From assembly GCA_023423675.1 (NCBI GenBank), contig JAFAFD010000375.1, positions 1 through 10,759 of the forward strand: a stretch of 10,759 bases of DNA, given 5' to 3'. Under the pieces are notes generated by a model. That model saw only the letters and a list, made by a program, of their open reading frames with translations. It did no database searches and was not told the DNA's origin. Shown here piece after piece: positions 6,248 to 10,759 of the stretch (the stretch's first letter is position 1; the number at the start of each line of letters is the position of its first letter). This DNA comes from Pseudomonadota bacterium (GTDB lineage: Bacteria > Pseudomonadota > Gammaproteobacteria > Xanthomonadales > Xanthomonadaceae). Made by a program: the position numbers and the translations under genes.

Positions 6248-8258
6248 GCGTATCGTAACGGACAACCTCGCCACCCGCTTGCTGCCCAATACCACCCAGC
6301 CGAAGAACGTGCCCGTTCCGCGGGCACGGCCGGGCGTGGTGATCTTCCTGCACGGTGTGAACGACCCGGGTGCATCTTATGCGTCGGTGGAAACTGGACT
6401 GTGCCAAGGGCTGAATGAGCGGCTGGACCGGCAGGATCTGAAGCCGGGGCGGTATGGCGAACGGTTCTGGGAGGCGAAGAGCAAGGATCGCAGGACGCAC
6501 GACGAGGACGGCGTCGACGTTCTCGATGACCCTGATACCTACCTCTACAAGCGAAATGACGCACACGCCAAGAGCGTGCTCATCCCGTTCTATTGGGGCT
6601 ACCGCGCGGCAAAGAACGAGATCCTTCGGGATGAGAAAGGTGATCCCGCCAAGGTGCGTACCCAGTATCAAGATAAGAATGGCAATCGTCTTGATCGTCA
6701 CTTCGGTAAACCGGGCGGCTTCTTTGTCAATGCCACCAATAACCTGCCGGAGATGTATGGCGAGGGTTTCGATGCATTCAAGCGGCATTTCGCCAATCCG
6801 CACCTGGATCGCACCAAGTTCATGGGCGCCTGCCCGCATCGGCGTTACTTCGTGCTGGCCGCCGAGCGGTTGGCAGCGCTGGTTACCACGATACGCAGCA
6901 TCTACCCGTCCGAAACCATCACCATCATGGGCCACAGCCAAGGCACGCTGATCACCTTGCTGTCGCAGGCCCTGCTGATCGACCGCGGCGCGCGTTGCGC
7001 CGATTGCGCGATCATGGTGGCGAGCCCTTACTCCCTCATTGCCGAGAAGACGCCGGCCGGGGGAGACACACTGCGCACGTTGCAGCGCATTGTCGAGCGG
7101 ATGACCCAGACACCCTATACGTTGCCTTCATTGGATGACCTGGCGGCCGGGCAACCGAAATCGTATGGTCGTGCGGGCCCACAGTGGAGCTCCGGTCAAG
7201 GGCAACGGCTCGGCAAGAGTGGATCCACCGTCGTATTCCCAGAGCGCGACAACCGGGGCAAGGTCTATCTGTACTTCAGCCCCGATGACACCACAGTAGG
7301 ACTGGCCGATGTATCGGGCATCGGCACGTTGGGCGTGCCTGATCTTGTTGATGGTGGCCGACCTGGCATGACCCGACTGGCGAAAATCGGCTTCAAGCAA
7401 CGCATGTGGACCAGGCGCCATCGGCATGGGAAGCCTGTGATGGTCGGCGATGCGCCCGCGCACCTTGCGTTGAGAGCTGAAGGCGAAGTTCGCTACGTTG
7501 GCGATACGACCGCCATAGAAAGCCTCGGCGGAATAGTCAAATGGGGCACGGCGGCAGCGCTGACGGTGGCCATCGCTGAAGGCAGTCAGGTGCTCATCAA
7601 CGGCGAAGCGCTGGTGCCGCCACACGCACCCCAGATGTTCGGTGGGGAGGCAGTGAAGGGGACGCCCGCCACGCCCGGCATGGACCGGCCAGACGTTGTC
7701 AGTGTGCACGTGGCGCTGGGTAAAGCCAGTGCAAAATTTCCGGGCATTCCTTTGCCGAAGGAGTACATGCGGCTCAGCCCAGAGGCTGCGTTGGAGAAGT
7801 ACAACAAGGATAAGGAAGAAGACGACCAGACCAGCGAAGTCCGTGCAGCCGGCTGGCTCAAAGGCAAAGAGCGCGAGATGACACCCAACGAGATACGCGA
7901 GTGGATGAGTCGCTCCGACGAGGTGCTGGACGAGAACAGCTACCACTCTGGGGTGCTGCGTGATCCGGAGAACCATCGCTGGGTGACCGCAATGGATGTG
8001 GCGATCGGGCAAGGACACAGCCTGGACGATCCGCAGTGGCGGGAGCTGCTGACGTTGATGGCGGATTGGCGGATGACCGATAAAGAAATGGAGAAACTGC
8101 AGAAGAATTCGAAGTGGGCAGAGCTCGATCCGAGAGTTCGAGATCTGGTGAAGGCTTCGGGCAAGTACTACCTGACAGGTGAGTTCCCTCCTGCGTCTTT
8201 GGTAGATCTCAAGAAGCTGCCCTCCCTGATCGATGGCCATATTCCGGAAGGTGGCTGA
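6240..8258 (+). CDS. tle3: Tle3-family T6SS antibacterial lipase (alpha/beta hydrolase)
   Basis: This is a 672-residue serine lipase/phospholipase delivered by the T6SS into the periplasm of target cells. Start ATG 6240 lies inside the end of vgrG (8-base overlap), indicating translational coupling; the frame is open further upstream inside vgrG but that part is not protein-like. The N-terminal hydrolase part has the oxyanion-type motif FLHGVNDPG (His38-Gly39) and the nucleophile elbow GHSQG with Ser233. A likely acid is in YFSPDDTT (Asp349/350), and a likely catalytic His is His569 in ENSYHSGVLRDPENHR, near the C terminus. The long insertion between acid and His and the C-terminal DUF3274-like part are typical of Tle3 rather than Tle1, Tle2, Tle4 or Tle5. 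There is no signal peptide or membrane segment, as expected for a cargo effector made in the cytoplasm. The neighbour tla3 begins two bases after the stop. The Tle3 assignment rests on motif memory plus the adjacent DUF2875 gene; residue roles other than Ser233 are inferred. Confidence 0.88.
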   Translation: MAERIVTDNLATRLLPNTTQPKNVPVPRARPGVVIFLHGVNDPGASYASVETGLCQGLNERLDRQDLKPGRYGERFWEAKSKDRRTHDEDGVDVLDDPDTYLYKRNDAHAKSVLIPFYWGYRAAKNEILRDEKGDPAKVRTQYQDKNGNRLDRHFGKPGGFFVNATNNLPEMYGEGFDAFKRHFANPHLDRTKFMGACPHRRYFVLAAERLAALVTTIRSIYPSETITIMGHSQGTLITLLSQALLIDRGARCADCAIMVASPYSLIAEKTPAGGDTLRTLQRIVERMTQTPYTLPSLDDLAAGQPKSYGRAGPQWSSGQGQRLGKSGSTVVFPERDNRGKVYLYFSPDDTTVGLADVSGIGTLGVPDLVDGGRPGMTRLAKIGFKQRMWTRRHRHGKPVMVGDAPAHLALRAEGEVRYVGDTTAIESLGGIVKWGTAAALTVAIAEGSQVLINGEALVPPHAPQMFGGEAVKGTPATPGMDRPDVVSVHVALGKASAKFPGIPLPKEYMRLSPEAALEKYNKDKEEDDQTSEVRAAGWLKGKEREMTPNEIREWMSRSDEVLDENSYHSGVLRDPENHRWVTAMDVAIGQGHSLDDPQWRELLTLMADWRMTDKEMEKLQKNSKWAELDPRVRDLVKASGKYYLTGEFPPASLVDLKKLPSLIDGHIPEGG

Positions 8259-8260
8259 GC

Positions 8261-9946
8261 ATGCCGATTTTCCAGGATGCGCGCCCAAGTGCGAAACCCT
8301 ACGTCTGGTCTGCGTGCCTGCTGAGCATTTCATGGGGGGCATTGTTGTTGGCTTTGGCGCTCACAAATGACACAGGTGCTGCGATGACCACGAAGGAGAT
8401 GGGGTATATGGCAAAAGCAGTTCTTCTAGGTGGGGCAGCTCTCAGCGCCTTGGTGGCACTGGCCTTTGGCGGACATTGGGCATTCAATGCGGCGACCAGC
8501 AGATCGCCGCTGCAGTCGGTGCCAGACACTGAACCGCTCGTCGGGCGAGAGGTGGCTGATCGAGATGATCCAACGTGGTCGCTGGAAATCCGTGGGATCG
8601 GCATGGCACCTGGCGCGTCCCATCAGACTTCTGTGTGGAAGAAGATCCGCGAGAAGGGAAGTGACTTTGCGTCTATCTACTCGCAGGATCCGCTCGACTA
8701 CACGGACTCGGAACAATGGCGACGAGACAGCGCTGAGATAAGAATGGGCGCAGCGTTCAAGTACGCGGTCAGCGATGCGGTTGCTTACTGGCCGATCCCC
8801 ACCTTTGCAGTGGAACCGCCGAATGTCGGGAAATTCGAGTTCATGGGCGCGGCTGGGCTGATTGACGCAGGTCGATTTGGTGGCTCGCTTGGCGTTACGT
8901 TGTTTCTGTGGCAACAGGACGCCAACACCACGCGTGCGCAGCCAACGATCAAGAAAATCTATAACTTCTTCGATGAGAACCCTGAACCGCCTGCAGTCGT
9001 CCTGGCTGTGCGCGATGGAGAGGTCATGCGTGACCGTTACAGTCCGCAGGATAAGCCTCTCATCTCAGAGGGCCACTATGTCCCCTCCATTATCGACACC
9101 ACCGCAGTGCTCACCCTCGCGCGCAGCGATCGGGTAGACCGCTATCTGCGCCCCTATGCGCCCACCTATCGCGAGAACACCCAGGACACGCGATTTGATC
9201 TGAGCAAGCTGTGGTTCCACTACTTCGAGGCCGAGCGGCGCGTCGGACAGGAGTACGAGGCCCGGCAACGTGCGCGTGGCGTACAGGATCCCTGGTTCCC
9301 CGGCACCCTCCCCACCGAAGAGTGGCAGGCAACCCTCCCCGAACTCTGGAAGCACACCAACAACGTCGGCCCCGGCAAGTTCACGCAGACGCCCTGGCTG
9401 CCAGTGCGCTGGCCGCAGCACCAGATCGACGAATTCGACCGGATGCCGAACCTGGGGCATCTGCATCGGCCGATCAAGGTGATGCTGCACGATGCCGAGG
9501 GCAAGCTGCTGAAGCCCGCCCTGCAGGCCCAGGCGCTGGCCGAGGGCTGGAAACAGGCGCTGGCAACGTTGCCCGAAGGTCATGCCCCCGTGCGTGTCTT
9601 CCACGACAGCCACGACGGTACCGCACTGGGTATTGCCTTGAATGCGGCCCTGCATTCCTTGAATTCAGACGGGCATGGCCTGGAGTTGAACAACGTGGAC
9701 GAGGGGTACGACATCGGCCGCCGCATCGGCAATGTGGGCATTACCAGCCCTGTGGTGCAGATCGGCCTGGGCGCCATTGCCAGCTACCACCAGGGCGGCG
9801 TGAGTGCCGTGGTCTACGCCGGTGCCGATGGCAGCGCGACGATCCAGATGGTGCGCCCGCCCAGTGACGGGGAAAAGGCGCGTAACGATGCCCAGCATCG
9901 AACAGCCGATCCCTTCATGTGGCGGGTGCCAGGTGGGGGCAGCTGA
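8261..9946 (+). CDS. tla3: Tla3-type (DUF2875) adaptor for the Tle3 lipase, inner-membrane anchored
   Basis: The 561-residue product begins at ATG 8261, two bases after the tle3 stop, with GGAAGG about eight bases upstream inside tle3. Two hydrophobic helices open it: about residues 14-34 (WSACLLSISWGALLLALAL) and about 50-73 (MAKAVLLGGAALSALVALAF). A large soluble region follows with family-like motifs YAVSDAVAYWPIPTFAVEPP, GGSLGVTLFLWQQDANT and SYHQGGVSAVVY. In P. aeruginosa the DUF2875 protein Tla3 is encoded beside tle3 and is needed to target Tle3 to its VgrG; the same role is inferred here. The two N-terminal helices predict an inner-membrane anchor and leave the side of the soluble domain undecided. 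The last third (from about 9230) looks more GC-biased than the first two thirds, possibly a recombination mosaic. An immunity role cannot be excluded, since no separate Tli3 is visible. Confidence 0.85.
   Translation: MPIFQDARPSAKPYVWSACLLSISWGALLLALALTNDTGAAMTTKEMGYMAKAVLLGGAALSALVALAFGGHWAFNAATSRSPLQSVPDTEPLVGREVADRDDPTWSLEIRGIGMAPGASHQTSVWKKIREKGSDFASIYSQDPLDYTDSEQWRRDSAEIRMGAAFKYAVSDAVAYWPIPTFAVEPPNVGKFEFMGAAGLIDAGRFGGSLGVTLFLWQQDANTTRAQPTIKKIYNFFDENPEPPAVVLAVRDGEVMRDRYSPQDKPLISEGHYVPSIIDTTAVLTLARSDRVDRYLRPYAPTYRENTQDTRFDLSKLWFHYFEAERRVGQEYEARQRARGVQDPWFPGTLPTEEWQATLPELWKHTNNVGPGKFTQTPWLPVRWPQHQIDEFDRMPNLGHLHRPIKVMLHDAEGKLLKPALQAQALAEGWKQALATLPEGHAPVRVFHDSHDGTALGIALNAALHSLNSDGHGLELNNVDEGYDIGRRIGNVGITSPVVQIGLGAIASYHQGGVSAVVYAGADGSATIQMVRPPSDGEKARNDAQHRTADPFMWRVPGGGS
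8340..9023 (+). repeat. Left arm of a tandem gene duplication
   Basis: This part of tla3 matches 10080-10759 in the same orientation without gaps that I can see. Homology starts abruptly at TTGTTGGCTTTGGCGCTCAC in both copies and continues to the window edge. The unit period is 1740 bases. At the protein level I count about 155 identities in 212 aligned residues (73 percent). Conserved and divergent patches alternate. Confidence 0.85.
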
Positions 9947-10079
9947 CCAACGTAGATGTTTCAAAGCTGCCATAGGCGGTGCTCGTTGACCCCGTAGCAC
10001 GTGTGCACGGTCACCCTGCAGCTCCAAGCGCTTTTTTTCATAGCCGTTTACCTGGATCGAGCCCGATTGCTACGGCAGC
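9947..10079 (+). other. Short spacer between the two Tla3-like genes
   Basis: The spacer is unrelated to the start of the first copy, so it marks the left breakpoint of the duplication. It contains a run of seven T (10032-10038) after AAGCGC, but only a very short stem, so a terminator is doubtful. The frame of the second copy is open from the TAG at 9973, with possible GTG starts at 9979 and 10003, neither with a ribosome site. Confidence 0.4.
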
Positions 10080-10759
10080 ACTGTTGTTGGCTTTGGCGCT
10101 CACAGATGACACAGGTGCTGCGATGACCACGAAGGGGATGGGGTATATGGCTAAGGCAATTCTTTTGGGTGGGGCAGCTCTCAGCGCCCTGGTGGCAGTC
10201 GCGTTTGCCGGGCATTGGACGTTCAAAGCAGCGACCAGCAGATCATCGTTGGAGGAGCTGCCGGGCACAGTACCGATCGCTGCACTAGAAGTGGTTGATC
10301 GAGATGATCCAACATGGTCGCTGGAAATTCGTGGGCTCGGAATTACGCCTGGCGAACGCTTTCAGTCCGAAGCGTGGTCAAAGATTCAAGAAAAGCACGA
10401 CGACTTTGCGTCCATCTATTCGCAGGACCCGCATGACTACACCACCTCGCAGCAATGGCGCCGAGACAGCGCTGCGATAAGAATGGGTGCAGCGTTCAAG
10501 TACGCAGTCAGCGATGCGGTTGCTTACTGGCCGATTCCCAGCTTTGCCGTGGAACCGCCGAATGTCGGAGAACGAGAGAACATCCGAGCGGCAGGGTTGA
10601 TCAGTTCAGGACGAAACGGCGGATCGCTGGGGGTGACGTTGTTCCTGTGGCAACAAGATGCCAACACAACCCATGCGCAGTCGATGATCGAGGATGTCTA
10701 CGCCTTCATGGGGAACCATCCCGAGCCGCCATTAACCGTGCTTGCCACGCGTGACGGAG
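10080..10759 (+). repeat. Right arm of the tandem Tla3 duplication
   Basis: Homologous to 8340-9023 as described for that arm. The duplication continues past the right edge, so its full length is not known. Confidence 0.85.
10123..10759 (+). CDS. Second Tla3-like (DUF2875) gene, shortened at the 5' end and cut by the window edge
   Basis: The frame is open from 9976 to the right edge. It matches residues 28 to about 253 of the first Tla3. It lacks the first ~27 residues, including most of the first membrane helix; the start of homology is inside the sequence for LLLALALT. Possible starts are ATG 10123 (weak AGG upstream) and ATG 10147, which has AAGGGG about nine bases upstream and would begin MAKAILLGGAALSALVAVAF, a clean single anchor. 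Motifs YAVSDAVAYWPIPSFAVEPP and GGSLGVTLFLWQQDANTTHA are intact and no stop interrupts the visible part, so it may be expressed. Divergent patches lie at residues just after the membrane helix and in the stretch after PPNVG. It could be an adaptor for another lipase, an immunity-like decoy, or a silent donor for recombination. Which of these applies is unknown. Confidence 0.7.
   Translation, partial: MTTKGMGYMAKAILLGGAALSALVAVAFAGHWTFKAATSRSSLEELPGTVPIAALEVVDRDDPTWSLEIRGLGITPGERFQSEAWSKIQEKHDDFASIYSQDPHDYTTSQQWRRDSAAIRMGAAFKYAVSDAVAYWPIPSFAVEPPNVGERENIRAAGLISSGRNGGSLGVTLFLWQQDANTTHAQSMIEDVYAFMGNHPEPPLTVLATRDG

Noticed and set aside
5913..6941. Minus-strand open frame of 342 codons across the vgrG-tle3 junction
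   Set aside because: It crosses two clearly real genes on the other strand and has no ribosome site or domain.
7128..8342. Minus-strand open frame of 404 codons opposite tle3
   Set aside because: It is a shadow of the lipase gene; its translation is His/Arg-rich without recognisable domains.
10020..10040. Intrinsic terminator at the seven-T run after the first tla3
   Set aside because: Only a palindromic AAGCGCTT precedes it; no stem of useful length.
1..10759. CRISPR array, tRNA, rRNA, insertion sequence or integrase
   Set aside because: No regularly spaced repeats, no cloverleaf, no transposase or recombinase motifs seen in any frame.

Overview
The window is GC-rich DNA with the gene content of a gammaproteobacterium of the Xanthomonadaceae, most likely Stenotrophomonas. 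This assignment is an inference from gene content, composition and a GTAG-headed hairpin that resembles Stenotrophomonas intergenic repeats. Its core is a type VI secretion (T6SS) effector cassette on the plus strand: vgrG (3555-6247), a Tle3-family lipase toxin (6240-8258), a Tla3-type (DUF2875) adaptor (8261-9946), and a second, 5'-shortened Tla3-like gene (from about 10080, running off the right edge). The expected logic is that VgrG forms the spike, Tla3 helps load the lipase onto it, and the lipase attacks membranes of a competing cell. No gene recognisable as the cognate immunity protein Tli3 is seen. In Pseudomonas aeruginosa tli3 lies between vgrG2b and tle3, but here those two genes overlap by 8 bases.

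The vgrG gene is split by an apparent one-base deletion near 4419-4421. The two halves join exactly into an ~896-residue VgrG with gp27-like, gp5-like OB, DUF2345 and C-terminal transthyretin-like parts. If the lesion is real rather than a sequencing error, the effector loses its full-length spike.

The left third (1-3340) is an accessory, degraded-looking region. On the minus strand lie two consecutive lipoprotein genes: a Sel1-like one (1521-778), and a glycine-rich one (748-260) with a good Shine-Dalgarno sequence but no usable start codon. A terminator follows at 150-122. Next comes a small minus-strand gene (2201-1843) broken by a 17-base near-tandem duplication. It is preceded by a long leader with strong hairpins, and the distal end of this leader recurs at the left edge of the window (1-115), which suggests a second leader copy just outside.

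Between this region and vgrG are a hairpin-rich noncoding stretch, a doubtful minus-strand small ORF (3054-2821), and a convincing but unrecognised 86-residue gene (3078-3338). Loss-of-function lesions, partial gene duplication and repeated leaders together give the picture of a polymorphic T6SS accessory island.
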